NCBI GenBank assembly: GCA_032821775.1
Contig: JAVLRN010000004.1
Coordinates: 1,860,001-1,924,000, forward strand
DNA length: 64,000 nt
Direction: 5' to 3'
DNA from: Sanguinoderma infundibulare
Taxonomy: Eukaryota > Basidiomycota > Agaricomycetes > Polyporales > Polyporaceae
A program made the translations under genes and the position numbers. Shown here piece after piece: positions 33,857 through 45,919 of this stretch; positions within the stretch are counted from its first letter, which is position 1, and every line of letters begins with the position of its first letter. Below the pieces are notes generated by a model. The model saw nothing but the letters and a program-made list of their open reading frames with translations. It had not been told where the DNA came from and ran no database searches.

Positions 33857-36756
33857 TCACCGAGGACCCCCGTCCCAGCTCGACCGCTTCCGCTTGTTGT
33901 CGCCCTTCGTGAGCAGCAGGTCCTGCGGCGACACGACGCTCTGGCCACGCTGGTGCGCGTGCGACGACATCATCCGCGAGGAATGGGACGCCTGCGCAGC
34001 CTCGCTCAGCGCGTGCTGCCAGTTGGCGAACATCGGTATGTGTTGAGCGAGCGTCGTCGGCAGCTGCGACAGCGTCTTGCTCTGGAGCACGAACGACTGC
34101 GCGAGATCGAGAGCCTGAGCCTGATTCGCGTCGGGACTCCCCTGCTCCGCCACCTGTCCGGGCGCACCGGTCCCACCGTTGTAGTAGTGCAGGTCGAGGA
34201 ACGGCAGGTCGTAGTTGCCGTTCTCGGCTCCAGGCACCGAAGCCGCGGCGCCGTTGGAGTGCTTCCACAGCTCGTTCGCGGTGCCCGTCAGCGACGTGAA
34301 CACGTCCGGAGAGCCGGCGGCGGCGGCGGCGTGCGGGGGGAGGTAATCCATACGCGACATGGACCTCGTCGGCGGCACGAGGGGCTTCGGCCTGATCTGC
34401 TGGCTCTGCGGCACAGGCGCGGTGCGCGGATCATACGCGCGATGCTCCGAGGGGGGCACTGATATCGACCGGTTATGTGACGAGAGCGTGTGCACGCCAG
34501 CCTGCTGCATCCGCGCCATGCGGTCGTGTCCGTGCGTCTGTGGGGTGCCGGGAGGCGTAACGTGGATCTCCTGCGTCAGGCCGATGATCTCCTCGAGCGT
34601 CTGGGGCGGAAGGGAGAACGTCGTGAGGTCCGACAGGCTGAGGGACGGCTCGGGGCTCGTTGCGTCCTTCGGGACTACGGTGTCAACCGTCTCCTCCATC
34701 GGGACAGCCACATCGGGGTCGTCGAGCGTGATCGACGTGAGCTCGATCTCGTCGATACCGGGGAGCGCAGGGGTGCGGACAGCAGAGTGAAGGTTCCCGC
34801 TGGGCGGCGCTTGCATTCCCGAGAGACCGAGCCCTGCGCCGAATCCGAACCCGGGTCCGTAATCCGCGGATTGTTGTGGCTGGTGCGTCCGTGCGCCGAA
34901 AATGAGATCTCCGGCATAGTTGGAATGGTGGGTAAACCCTCTGAAACTGCTCGGCGCGAACATTTCGGGGTCGGAGAACGTGGAATGTGTGTCGCCGACG
35001 CCGACCTCTGACGCGAAGTCGTGCGCGAACGACGTCGGGAAGAGGTCGTAGCGATCGAGAACGCCGTGATTCAGGTGTGCGAAAGAGAAGGGCGATGATG
35101 GCGCGGGAGAGAAGTTGCCAATGTACGACGACGAACTGCTCGAAGAAGGCTCCAGGCGGGGGTTTGCGGAGAGCCAATCCTGTGGACCCCATGCGGACTT
35201 GCCGATCATTGGCCCAGATTCATTTCGCCGCTGGAAGGGTGAGTTGTGGAAGTAGTCGGTGACCGACATGTGCGAGGAAGTCGGAGAAGCTGCGTTCGTA
35301 GCCGTGGACCACGCGCTGGAGTGCACGGGCGTGTCGACGCCGGACGACCAGTTATGCGACGAGTCGGTCATCTCCGACAAGGACGAGCTCGGAATGTAGT
35401 CGGGAATCGTGAGGGTGTCGTTGAGTGAGTCCAGTGTCTGCATCTCGATCTCCTTCGAGCCCTCGTCCGGGCTCATGACCATGTCGTCGTGCGTGCTCTG
35501 GGGCGTGGCACCAAGCGCGTCCTTCAGGAACGGCGCAGGGCCGTCCTCCTCGTCCGAGCTGTCCTCGTCCTCGGAGACGTCTGCGCTCTCGGGCACGCTC
35601 TTCGTGCCGCCTCGGAACAAGCCCTGGTCGGTGTGCCGCCGCTTGCGGCGCACGGGGCCGGTCGAGCTGGACGACGCGAGCGAGTCGTCCGTGGCGGCGC
35701 GCGCGGGCTGCGCGAGCGTGTCCTTGACCTTCTTCTTGGTCGTGTTGCGCGGCTTGTAGCCCGCGGCCTGGTAGAGGTCGGGGAACGCGTTGCGGAAGCG
35801 GTCGCGCAGATCGGTGGATCGCCGGTTCTGCGCCTGGAAGATGGGGTCCTTGACGATCGTCGCCCACACGGTGCCGTGCTTGTCGTAGCCGGCCTTGAGG
35901 GCGCGGTCCTCCTCCTCGGTGAACGGCCGACGCTTCTTGCTCCGCGTCTTCTCAAAGATGGACGTGCCGTCCGGCAGGGCCGAGCGGACCTTGGACGACA
36001 GATGCGTTTTCGCGTTGGGGTAGTGCTGTCTGTAGGCGTCAGGGTAGTAGGTCCGGAAACTGGGTGAATGCCAAGCGATGGCCACGGCGCCACAAAACGA
36101 CGGTGGTCAGCAAGAGGAGATCATGAAGGAGACACATATGGAAAGCCACACGTACCGGTCCTTGAGATCGACTGGGGACCGCCCATCAAATTTGAACTCA
36201 GGGTCGTTGAGGATGGACTTCCAGTTGCCGACGCCCCACTACCCCAGACGAGAAGTCGTTGCAGTTGAGCCCCCGTCCCGAGGTCCCTGAAAGACAATGG
36301 ATAGCTACGCACCTTGTTGCAGCCGGCAACGAGCATCTGGGTCTCCTCTGCCGTCCACTTCTTCCGCGGCTTCTTCTCTGGCTTGTCGGGGTTTACGGGG
36401 GCGGGTGGGAGCTGTGATTGTGGAGGAGGGGGTGGTTGGGCACACGAGCCGAAGTCGCCCTCCGGGCCGCGCTGGTCGTCGTTGGCAATCTTGCGCATCT
36501 TGCCCTTCTTCTGCGCGTCGCCGCCGTCGTCTGGAGAGTCGGCGGAGTGGACGCCGAGGCCGGTGTCGTCGCGGAAGCTCCATGCGGGGAAGACGCGCGG
36601 GGAGGAGTCGGAGGGGAGAGCGAGGGAGACGCGGCGCTGCTTCGCGGCGAGGGACTGGGCCTGCGCCGAGGCGGAGGGTGACGGCGGGAAGGGCGCGGTG
36701 AAGGAGAAGGTGGTCGGGTACGGTTGTGCAGACGTTGAGGGAATACTGGTAGCCAT
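33857..36756 (-). CDS. Double Myb/telobox DNA-binding protein, Tay1/Teb1-like
   Basis: Exons 36756-36313, 36238-36156 and 36059-33857 give 909 aa. Two Myb/SANT repeats lie close together: the first at about 131-187 (RKKWTAEETQMLVAGCNK, WGVGNWKSIL, SPVDLKDRFRTYYP) spans both introns, the second at about 219-280 (RRPFTEEEDRALKAGYDKHG, then STDLRDRFRNAFP). The VDLKDRFR/TDLRDRFR segments match the telobox signature of TRF-type Myb domains, and the pairing resembles Yarrowia Tay1, S. pombe Teb1 and their Ustilago relative, which bind TTAGGG-like repeats at telomeres or promoters. The remaining 620 residues are disordered, Ser/Pro/Gln-rich with acidic patches, as in a transcription regulator. The telomere role is inference; a general Myb transcription factor is the alternative. 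Confidence 0.8.
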
Positions 36757-37151
36757 AGCAGGGGCCGAGAGTCCGCGGTGGTCGACAGAGGGCGTCAGAG
36801 GACGGGAGAAGTTAAGAGGACGAGGATTTCGGGGACGCAGCAACTGTGCGGGGCCGGCTGCGGGACAAATCGTCGTCGTCACGGCCGGTTGTGATGTCGA
36901 GGCGAGGAGAATGAAAAGGAGGAGCAGGCTCAGGACACGTTGCGGGCCTGCTTAACGTGCGTGATGGGGCATGCACACGCCGCGAGGTGGTCGTCGCAGA
37001 CAAAGCTCACGTCGCCTACTCGGCCGCCCGCGCGCCTTCTCGCCTTCGACCTCGACCTCGACCTCGACCTCACTCACAGCGTTCGTTCGCAGAATAACAG
37101 GCTACATTAAGGGTCCGAATGCTACTATACACAGGATTCCGACTATGCCGT
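36757..37151. other. Short intergenic stretch between tandem minus-strand genes
   Basis: Promoter and leader of the Myb gene and 3' end of RPN9. Contains four tandem CGACCT units at 37047-37070. An alternative upstream Met for the Myb gene lies at 36882, but conserved sequence starts later. Confidence 0.6.
37047..37070. repeat. Four tandem CGACCT units
   Basis: Perfect six-base tandem repeat in the promoter region of the Myb gene. Confidence 0.8.
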
Positions 37152-39251
37152 TCAACTGCTCACAAGCACCTCTGGGGCGATGCGCTCCTCGACCTTGTGC
37201 AGCTTCGAGCCCCAGGCTGCGAGCCGCTCCGCCAGCTGCCCGATCTGTTCCCTCGACAGCACCCGCGGCTGCACCCAGGTAATTTGCGCCTTCTGGTCCA
37301 CTTGGTCCAGCGAGCCCTTGATCAGCTTCAGGCTATAGAAGGTGCCACAGTTCAGCGACAGCCAGCCACGACCCTAGGCGCTCGAACGTGCATACCTCAA
37401 AGCTTTCATTACCAGGTGTTCCACCTCGTCAAGCGGAAGCCGCGTCTCCTCGGCGATGGTCTGGAATGACATCGTTCGGTCATACGCCCCTCGCTTGAAG
37501 ACAGACTCGATGAGCGCCATGAGACAGATCTTCTGCCGCAAGAACGGGTAGTTTTCTTGCAGGATCGGCTGCACGTTGGTACCGGACGTGCAATATCACC
37601 ATATATCAGCCAAGCGAGAAAGGTCACAGGTCAGAGCAGCGCTCTAATGCCACATATTGACCACATTTGACGTACCTCCTTAGGGAAAAGAGGAGCCAGC
37701 GCTTCGAATTTGCCGATATTACCCTCGTTGAATGTGAACAGCAACTTCTTGATCCACTCGTGCGGCGTGTTATCTAGCGCGTCGAGGATGGGATGCATGA
37801 GCTGTGGTCGCGTTCATCGTGATACGTGCATCGTGAAAGAAAGCAATGAGTGACGAATGCCCGTATATAGCACTAACGATCGGCGGCCTACCAGCTCTCC
37901 AAAGTTGTAGATCGTGTCTCCCAGGAAAGCGGCAAGCCCCAGGTCGTGCGCACGAAGTACGCGCTCATCCGGCGTCAGGTCCTTGGCAGTGTCGATGCAC
38001 GCAAGGTACAACAGCGAGTTCTTGTAGTAGGGTGCGTATTCTGCTTTTGACTAATGAGACGCAGTCAGGGGAGTGCGACGCAGCCCGTCAGGGAGACGTA
38101 AGCTGCTTATCTCCACACTCAAAGCGACCACGCACCTTGTAGTAGTCCGCAGCGACGCCATAATACGCAGCATTCACGGACGGGTCAACCCCAGACAGCT
38201 CGTCTAGCACCTTCCATGCGGCGTCGATGTCATTCTTCGTCCCTTCGTTATCTCCATATAGAAGCTTGGCATGGGCGAGAGTGGCAAGCAGGAGTACGTG
38301 TGCCTCAGGCGACTTGGTCGTGTCGACTCGTTCGAGTAGGTCGGAAAGAAATTGGAGGTGGGTTGCAGGATCTAGTGTGGACACATGAGTGTCTGCGCGA
38401 ATAGACAACTGAGAGGACCCCCGATCGAGAGAAGGGCTTCTGTGACGTGATGAGAAACGGCAAGCCGAGGCAATGAGCGCAAATCCTGAGAGGAACGCGT
38501 CGCAACCGCCAGCCACTCCAGAATTGCACGATGTTCCCTTGAGGGGGGCCAGAACAGGCATTATTGCGTTCCAGAACCAAATGACACAAGACAGGTCTTC
38601 TGTAGAGGTTAAAGTTTGACAGAGTCTGCGGAATCATAATTTTGTTGCCGAATATTCTAACGGCAGGGACATTCCTCACTCGTGCATGTGGAGATGCAGG
38701 AGACCTGGCTCGTTGCGTAACGCCCTGTAACCAGGCGCACAGGGAGTGCTCCTAAGCCATCGTATGCACCAGGCCAACATATGAGCTTCTGCCTAATACG
38801 ACCGATCGCGGCACAAGTATTGCAGCATTCCGCCGTCCACGGTTTGACCAAAACAGTTGGGGACCCAAACACGAAAGCAAACTGAGAACTCACTGTCAAT
38901 TTCCTTCGAGACCTTGACCCCCATCTCCACTAGCCTCAACTGATTCAGCTTCGCCTCGAAATCTCGCACGAACTTGTTGAAGACGTCGACGCGGTAGGGT
39001 CTCGACAGAGGGAATTCAAAGAACTCGAGGAGCTTGTTCGTCAACTGGTGCCATAGCCTGACGGTACAATATTTGAGCTTCTGGTGAGCGAGTCGAAGGA
39101 CTTAGATCACGTACTTACGGCTGTAGAGCGTTTGGAAAGACTCAAAAAATGGATGGAGTTCTTGCGGCGTTTCTGAGATGGCCAAGGTGAGGAACTCGTC
39201 GATATCGATTTTGGGGCCCTTTGCCTTGTCGACAGCCATTGGTGTAGCCAT
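37152..39251 (-). CDS. RPN9: 26S proteasome lid subunit Rpn9 (PSMD13)
   Basis: Seven exons (39251-39115, 39057-38894, 38371-38136, 38050-37892, 37801-37676, 37568-37396, 37332-37152) join in frame to 391 aa, close to the 376-393 usual for the family. Conserved marks are KLWHQLTNKLLEF, VEMGVKVSKEID, LLATLAHAKLLYGD, NAAYYGVAADYYK, HDLGLAAFLGDTIYNFGEL, LLFTFNEGNIGKFEAL and the C-terminal PCI/winged-helix part, EETRLPLDEVEHLVMKAL then KGSLDQVDQKAQITWVQPR. In the 19S lid Rpn9 contacts Rpn10 and scaffolds assembly. The first donor was set to GTACGT at 39114 because it restores SRKLWHQL. Intron 2 (38893-38372) is 522 nt, several times longer than the others. Confidence 0.94.
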
Positions 39252-41151
39252 GATGGGAGCGAGGAAGAGGGGGATGCGAGGGAATCCAGGTCGGTGGGCT
39301 TACGCGGCGTGTTCGAGGCGCGCACGGGAACGCGCAGGCGTTATTTACGTGTATTTGGCAAGAGCCTTTGATCCTAACAACCCCAAACAACCTTCAGTGA
39401 CGCATTCGAGTCGTTTTCACTGCGGGACCCCGTGACGCCAGCACGTTTGTCCCCTCCTCCCTCTAATTGGAGTTGTCTCCAGCCCACTTTCACTCAATCC
39501 TATTATTTTCCTACACGTCCTATCTGTATCCACACTCGGGTGACTCGGAGCTGCCAAATGCCTCCCCCTGCCAGCACACCACATTCCACCGGCCACTTGA
39601 ATCTCAGGCGTTGAAGTAAAACCCCTCTGCGGCCTACACTCAGATGGTGGCGCAATCTGTCTTTACAGGTGCGTGTCCACTGTCCACCGCCACCATATCA
39701 ACTCATTCCGTCACCTTGCCAGCTTTACGAGACTTTCAAGTTACGCCATCCTTGCAGCTAGCACCAACGCATCCACTTGTACTAAACTACTACCAGGAAA
39801 ACATGTTACAGAGCCACCTGTTACCGACATAAGTATTCCGGAATCGGAATGTATGCGGATGCTGACTGACTTCGCCAGCACTGCGAGAGCAATCAACCCT
39901 CTGCGCATCGCCAACGTCGCTCGCACGCCACGGCGCCCCGTCCCGGAGAATTGCCTTCCCCGGCCGGTCACGGGTTGGCTTCCTTTCGCCTTTCGGGCAG
40001 GTACGACCATGCCGCCATCTTACGTCCATTGCTGTCTGACCTCAGTGTGGTTCAGAGCTTCACAGAGTGACCCACAACATCGTCGGAACTGATGCTGTCT
40101 TAATGATTCCATGGAAAGTATCCGATGATCACATACTTTTGGGCGTTGACGGCTTCTGGTCGCTTGTTGCGCCAAGGCCTCTCGTACGGGCAATAGTTCC
40201 GGACTCGTGGGGGGGATTGATTACCTCCGCCGCTGCAGGCAAACCTCTGTCCCATCTTGTGCCCTCCCTCGGTCCCGAGTTGTCCCGAGGCAAGCTTAGA
40301 GGACAGGTACGTCTCTTTGTCCGATCCCGTGCCCCTCTGCCAGAACTGGTTACGGGAGCGCACAGTTCGGGACCCTTGCGCGAACTCGTGTCCATCGTTA
40401 TCAATGCGCTCTGAGAGGTTCCCCACTGATGAACGGATTAACTCCACGCAGGTCCGTCCACCAGAATATTCCTGGCGCGCTGGCGTTCAGATGTCCCCAT
40501 GCGTTGTGTCCTGTGATGTCCCTTCCATCGGAGTGCCAGAGCCAGATGTCCGACGCAACTGGCCGCAGTTCTGCAATCTTCCTGTCTGAAGCGGGCTGCA
40601 CCTTGCTCCGTTTCGCACACGCCGTCGGGAGTACTGTTCCCGTCTTGGCCCGTCGCTCACAAGATCGGCCATGGCGGTGAATCTAGGTGTTGTGCCTCGT
40701 CCTTCTTGCTGTGCAAGGAAGCGAGCAGCCGATTGTCACGGAAGCATCTGGATCTAGGCGCCCATGGGTCCGACGAGGGGAGCTGCCGTCTCGATAGGTC
40801 CCACTCATTGACGTCCTCACGCACCTTCCCGGAGCGCTATCCACCCCCGGCGCTGGAAACGTGTTGCACAATTTTGCACCCCGGGCGGGGCGCATGCAGT
40901 ATTGGTTTTTCGCTCTGGGCCCGAACAACCGTCTTTGCCTTTTCGCGCGTAACGGATCGCCCTTCCGTGAGTTGACATCAACCGCCATGCGCGGACGACC
41001 GACTTCTTTAAATGCCTCCCAGCTCGACAGCACACTCGCTGTCACCAACCGAAGCTACCCCTCCCCTCTCTGCTACATTTAGGTCAAGGACGAGTCTGTC
41101 CACCGCGTTCCGTCGATCCCAACACCCCTCCCCTCTTCCTCCGCCATCGCC
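39252..41151. other. Intergenic between divergent genes, no gene seen
   Basis: Shared upstream region of RPN9 (minus) and the monocarboxylate-type transporter (plus). Only unsupported short frames on both strands; a C/T-rich leader precedes 41152. Confidence 0.55.
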
Positions 41152-42946
41152 ATGTCCCTCGCGGCCACGACAAGACCTCCGTCCTATGGCTCCATCGTCA
41201 AGGATGACCCGTCCATCCTAGAAGACGACGGAGCCAAAAAGGAATTCGACGACTTCTCGGACGGAGGCCTCGCCGCTTGGCTCACAGTCCTCGGAGCCTT
41301 CCTGTCACTCTTCTGCTCGTTCGGCCAGATGAACGCATTCGGCACATTTCAGACGTGGTACACGACCCACCAGCTGCGCGACCTGCACCCCTCCACCGTT
41401 GCATGGATCGGCTCCGTGCAGCTCTGGGTATTCTTCTTCTCCGTAAGCGCCTCCCTCCGATCGGCCTTGCGTTTGCGCTCCTGCTCACTTTGCATTCGCT
41501 TGCCGATGCCATCCAGGGGGGTTTCATAGGCCGCGTGTTTGACGTATATGGACCACGCGTCATAATGGCGCTTGGCACCGCCATTTACGTGCTGAGCATG
41601 GTCCTGACCAGCGTCGCCGCGAATTACTACCATTACCTGGTCGCACAGGGTGTTCTGTCAGGCCTCGGGGTAGGAATGCTGTAAGTAGCACTCCCGTTTC
41701 GCTGCGATCCAACAAGGCGTCTCCCGAAGGCTCACCGTACGTCATGTCATCATCTTGCAGGTTTTACCCTCCGTTGGCGTCCATATCGACGCATTTCAGC
41801 AAGTACCGCGCGACAGCGCTGGGCATTGCGATGGTGGGCTCCGGGATGGGTCAGTTCGGGAATAACAGCGAATGGTTTCAGGTGGCTGACGCTTCTCGGC
41901 AGGTGGAACGGTGTATCCCATCCTCCTCGAGTACCTCTTCGTAAACGTGGGCTTCGCATGGGGCGTCCGGGTCTCTGCGATCATCTGTTTCGTGTTCTGT
42001 ACGACGGCGACTATCACGGTGACGAGCGGAATCCGCCCGGAGAAGGCATCCGCGAAGGGAGGGCCCGGGCCGTGGCTCGATCTGCGCGCCCTTGGTGACC
42101 CAAAGTTCGCACTGCTTGTGGCCGGAAGTTGTTTCGTAGCGTTCGGTGAGTCTTGCCGTCCATCTCCCTTCTCCCGTCTCCCAATCTCCCAATCTCGCGC
42201 ACCCCACCGACCTCCGATCTCTGACGGCCGGTGTGTATCGGACATCGAGATCGCATCTCAGCGCCGAGCGAAAATGAATGCCGAGCCGAGCCCCCACGAA
42301 TTCTCCGCCCACACAACTGGCTAACTTTGCCACCCCTGCATCCACAGGTCTCTTCACCCCCTTCTGCTACCTCGTCTCGTACGCCGCGGAGCAGGGCGTG
42401 TCGCCCCGGACGGCGTTCTACGTGCTCGCCGTCCTGAACGCCGCCAGCGTCCTCGGGCGGATCGCCCCCGCGCACTTTGCCGACGCGTTCGGACGCTTCG
42501 CGCTCCTCGTCCCCTGCGCCTTCCTCGCCGGCCTCTCCACCGTCCTGCTCTGGTCGACCGCGCACGGGCTCGTGCCGCTCGCGGCGTACGCGGCGCTGTA
42601 CGGCCTCTTCTCGGGCGCGTTCAACGCGCTGATCGTGCCGTGCATCGCGCAGATTTCGGACATTCGGGAGATCGGGATGCGCATCGGGCTGCTGTACAGC
42701 ATCATCTCGTTTCCGTGAGTGTTTCTCTTTGACGTTTTGCGCCAGTCGGGCGATGCTGATTTAGGGTTTGTTGGCGTGATGGCCAGGTCTTTGGTTGGCA
42801 ATCCGGCTGCTGGCACGTTGCTCCACGTCGGGCACGGGTCGTACACTGGACTTATCCTGTTGAGCGGGACGAGCGTCATGGCTGGCTCCGGTTTGATGCT
42901 GCTGTCAAAGCTCAAGATCGACCCGGACGTTTTTGCGCGGGTTTGA
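41152..42946 (+). CDS. MFS transporter, monocarboxylate (MCT/Mch) type
   Basis: Six exons (41152-41442, 41517-41680, 41761-41849, 41903-42145, 42348-42714, 42787-42946) join in frame to 437 aa, the usual length. After a short polar N terminus come DGGLAAWLTVLGAFLSLFCS, the family signature region (D-G-G-x-x-A-W at the start of TM1), FGTFQTWY, TVAWIGSVQLW, GRVFDVYGPR (TM2-3 loop), GVLSGLGVGMLFYP (TM4), GRIAPAHFADAFGRF (TM8-9 loop) and GLFSGAFNALIVPCIAQI. Yeast relatives Mch1-5 carry riboflavin or unknown monocarboxylates, so the substrate cannot be named. All junctions keep frame. No sign of damage. Confidence 0.9.
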
Positions 42947-43761
42947 GTGGGCACCCGAGGAATCGATTCCAAAGACAATTGTATCTATAGGTGCAACGTT
43001 GTGAAGAGGGCATCTAAAGCTATTGTCTGTGTAACATATTGCACTAACATATTTGTATCTACTACCATCCATACAACACTCTTGTCGATGCTCCCTACTA
43101 CGTCATGTACGGCTCAGTGAGACGGTTGCAAGCATTTTGGCTGGGCTTTCAGAAAACGTCCGTCCGGTCGGGAGGAAGATCCATGAAAAAGCTCTGCAGA
43201 CCGTGTTTCAAACTCTATTCCCATTCAGTGAGTCAGCTTCTTTAACCTCACACTTTTACAGCATCCGAGCCTGCGGGCCCGCTTATGCGATCAAAATGTG
43301 AAGATGCAGGGGAGACGGTGGCACCGTGCTAAACCCGTATCGAACGAGAAAGTTAAACGTTCGGTGTTCAACCAACCTCCGACCGGTCTAGGACTGCAGA
43401 GTGTTCACAGCCGACGGACGGTTTTCCGTATCCCCGATCTCGCGCTCCCGCGCTCCGGCTTTGTTTCCACCTTCAATTCCTGCGCTCGCGTGACCTGCTC
43501 CTTGGGGTCGTCTCAGACGATGACGTCGCACATGCGCCTCGTGACCTCAGGCGAGCTTAGGCGTACAGTTCCTCGAATTCGAGGGAATGGTTAAGGCACG
43601 CCTGCTGGGTCACCGGCATGAGAGAGTGATCTCGATCGAGCGATCGGGTCCTTTGTAGTCGACATGCTACGCAATGCAGGAAGGGTCACAATCTAGCGTC
43701 GGGATCGATGCCGTGGAGACTGACTCGGAGGGGCTGCTCGGGCAGACGTGGCGGTGGCAGT
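42947..43761. other. Intergenic, no gene seen
   Basis: Short unsupported frames only, between the transporter stop and the MYND relic. Confidence 0.55.
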
Positions 43762-44230
43762 TCAAGTTTGGTCGGGGTCGCAGTATCGCCTGTGGGTCTT
43801 CCGGTCCTGCAACAGAAAGCAAGCGAATTATCACGATGATGGCGCAAGTATGAGAACAAAGGACGACTTGTGGAACGCTCACCTCGCGCGGGCAATGATT
43901 GCCACAGTAGTGCGGCGTGCCCTCCATCGGACACTTTCTGGCGTATCTGATCGACTCGTGTCTTCCGCTTCGCCGTTATGTCACATCCTGGCGCCACGCC
44001 ACGTGTTACGCGCCGTCGCAGCGCGGGCCATTTTTGCGTACTTGCGCTTCTCGGCCTCGACCTCGGCCACTCGATCGGATGTCCCGGCGTCAAATCCGCG
44101 AGAGCTGCTTGTACGGCTCCGACCCGAGTACCGTGACGTTGACGCGGTCGTGATCACGAACCTGCCAGAGCCACCCGACGACGTACAATACTCCGACGCT
44201 ATGGGAAAACCACTTCGAGTTTATATTTAG
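43762..44230 (-). pseudogene. MYND zinc-finger protein relic
   Basis: The 3' end is clear: CPMEGTPHYCGNHC, then a GT-AG intron, then DRKTHRRYCDPDQT and a stop at 43762, matching the HYCSKDC and DWKAHKPYC end of the intact paralogue at 52 kb. Upstream the homology continues but jumps frames: VRDHDRVNVTVLGSEPYK (paralogue GERDNVNVRECERYKPY), VAEVEAEKRKYAKMARA (paralogue LAEMEEEKRKREEKVARA), APGCDIT (paralogue GPGCGIS). At least two frameshifts and several stops separate these blocks, so it is a dead fragment of the same family. Confidence 0.75.
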
Positions 44231-44706
44231 GAGAGGATGAAGCGCGAACATGCCGGACACAGCTTGTAGGCGTTCCGAGGCGGCGTACGGTGCAGGGAAG
44301 TTGGCAAAGGAAACGAGGGATTAAGCGCAAGGTGCGTCGGTGGGTCGATGTCATCGTGAGTGAACCATACTGGTCACAGTGGGACGTCGGTATGCTGGCC
44401 TAATAAGCTTGGTACACGTGTGTTACAGTTTAGCACGCGGGCGAAGAGGGCAATGCCCGACAACAATGATGATGCGCAGGAGATAGGGCGGTCCGCTTTC
44501 GTGTCGGCGAGCTGAGTGTGGCCCGAGATGAGGGAAGTGGCAGGTCCGAGTCCGACACAACCGCTCTGAGCTGGCACGACGAACGCTTCGGGTGACTCCA
44601 CCGTGCACGTGGCAGTAGTGCGTTTGAGCGCCGCGGGCATGCGGGCTCTGCGAGGGGCCACAAACAACAACCAGCGCTGATAGTGCTAGTGCGCCTCCTT
44701 AGTTAA

Positions 44707-45300
44707 TCAAAAGATCAGGAAGAACCCGAACGCGTAGCTGATGGCTGCCCATATCCGGAGCCTCAACATGACGAGCTTCCCGGAGGCCTCACGCCACATA
44801 TCAGCGTCGAACTCCTCGACCCGCGAGAACCCCGAGTGGAGGTCCGCTAGGCCGCGAAATGGGTGCGTGGAACCCAAGCGGAAGGGAATGACAATGTTGC
44901 AGATGGTGAGCAGGATTGTGAAGAGGATACCGAGGGAGGCGATCACCATGGTGCGGAGGTAGATATCGGACGCCAAGTTTGTGTTCGAAGACATGAATGC
45001 CTGGAGTTGTTGGCGGCGATAAAGAAGAGAACGGATGGTGAGAACGCAGTACGTTCCTGAGACGAGGCTGATGCAGATTGACCAGTACTGTGAGAGCATG
45101 AGGGAAAGGAAGGTCAACTTCTATACACCCATGTCCTTCAAGGATGTTGAAACGGTGTCCTTGGTAGAACCAATCTAGGAAGCACGTGAGTGAGTGTACA
45201 GAACGGCATCGTTGAATACGCACAGAGAGCAACGGAAAGAAGTGGGATCCCTAGCCCAATAAGCAAATCGATGGTAATTTTGCGCCGAACCATCGAATAT
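44707..45300 (-). pseudogene. STE3-type pheromone receptor relic (TM3-TM7 part)
   Basis: An exon beginning near 45299 reads MVRRKITIDLLIGLGIPLL; an intron (GTGCGT to CCTAG) leads to YWFYQGHRFNILEGHGCIE; then one extra base near 45118 shifts the frame to LTFLSLMLSQYWSICISLVS, GTYCVLTIRSLLYRRQQLQ, SDIYLRTMVIASLGILFT and ADLHSGFSRVEE, ending FGFFLIF and stop at 44707. The IGLGIP, QGHRFNI.E..GC, T....YRRR and FSRV marks are diagnostic of fungal STE3 GPCRs, which sense lipopeptide mating pheromone. TM1-TM2 and the cytoplasmic tail are missing, and sequence upstream of 45300 is unrelated. Whether it derives from a mating-type locus or from a non-mating STE3-like gene cannot be told. Confidence 0.8.
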
Positions 45301-45510
45301 TTACTGCAAACAGGTCAGGCCTAACGGGTTAAGCATCGGTTGACTCGACCGCGACGGAGGAGAAATTGCTGAAGTCTCCGTAGTAAAGAACCTAAATTGC
45401 GAAATGGTTTGAAAGCCGCAATCCCGGGGACCCGGCCCCGATGCAGGAACTAGTCCGTAGTATCGCGCTACAAATGTGGGTGTCAGCTCGAAATAGTGGG
45501 TTAATGGGCA

Positions 45511-45919
45511 CTACACCGCAGGAGAACCCATGGTGAGCCGCGGCCGTTGCAGTTGATGATAGCTGGACTGCATTCTCGGGAGATCGTCTGCATTGACGGT
45601 GGGTATGATGTGCTTCTCATCGCGCCTTGAAACGCAATTGACATGCCGAGCACAAGGCAGGTGTAGAGCAAGACCGAGCATGAGTGCCGATGGGAGGCAG
45701 TACATGATGGACGAAGATGTGTCGTCTACGGTTACATTGACAGGATGGGCCAAGGCAAGCGTGAGGGGGAGCAGGAATGGAAAGATTGGCGGGGAGGGGA
45801 AGAGAAATATCCATGTTGGGCGGGATATGCGGCGCATGGATTCGTCGTGACCGTTCCGTTTTCCAAAGGCGCTTGAGGTTACGTACCTCATAAGCAAGGG
45901 ATGGAATGGGAATAAGCAT
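45511..45919 (-). pseudogene. 5' fragment of a second copy of the membrane-protein gene
   Basis: The minus-strand frame MRRISRPTWIFLFPSPPIFP, then FLLPLTLALA, VNVTVDDTSSSIMY and KHIIPTVNADDLP aligns with the first exon of the gene at 1029. Homology stops just after DADDLP, before the acidic/arginine block; the remaining exons, including the transmembrane segment, are absent. Without them it would encode at most a short secreted peptide, so it is treated as a truncated duplicate. It keeps the ATG that the 1.0-kb gene has lost. Confidence 0.8.

Noticed and set aside
40067..40680. Frames on both strands between RPN9 and the MCT-type transporter
   Set aside because: Mutually overlapping on both strands, no conserved motif; judged intergenic.
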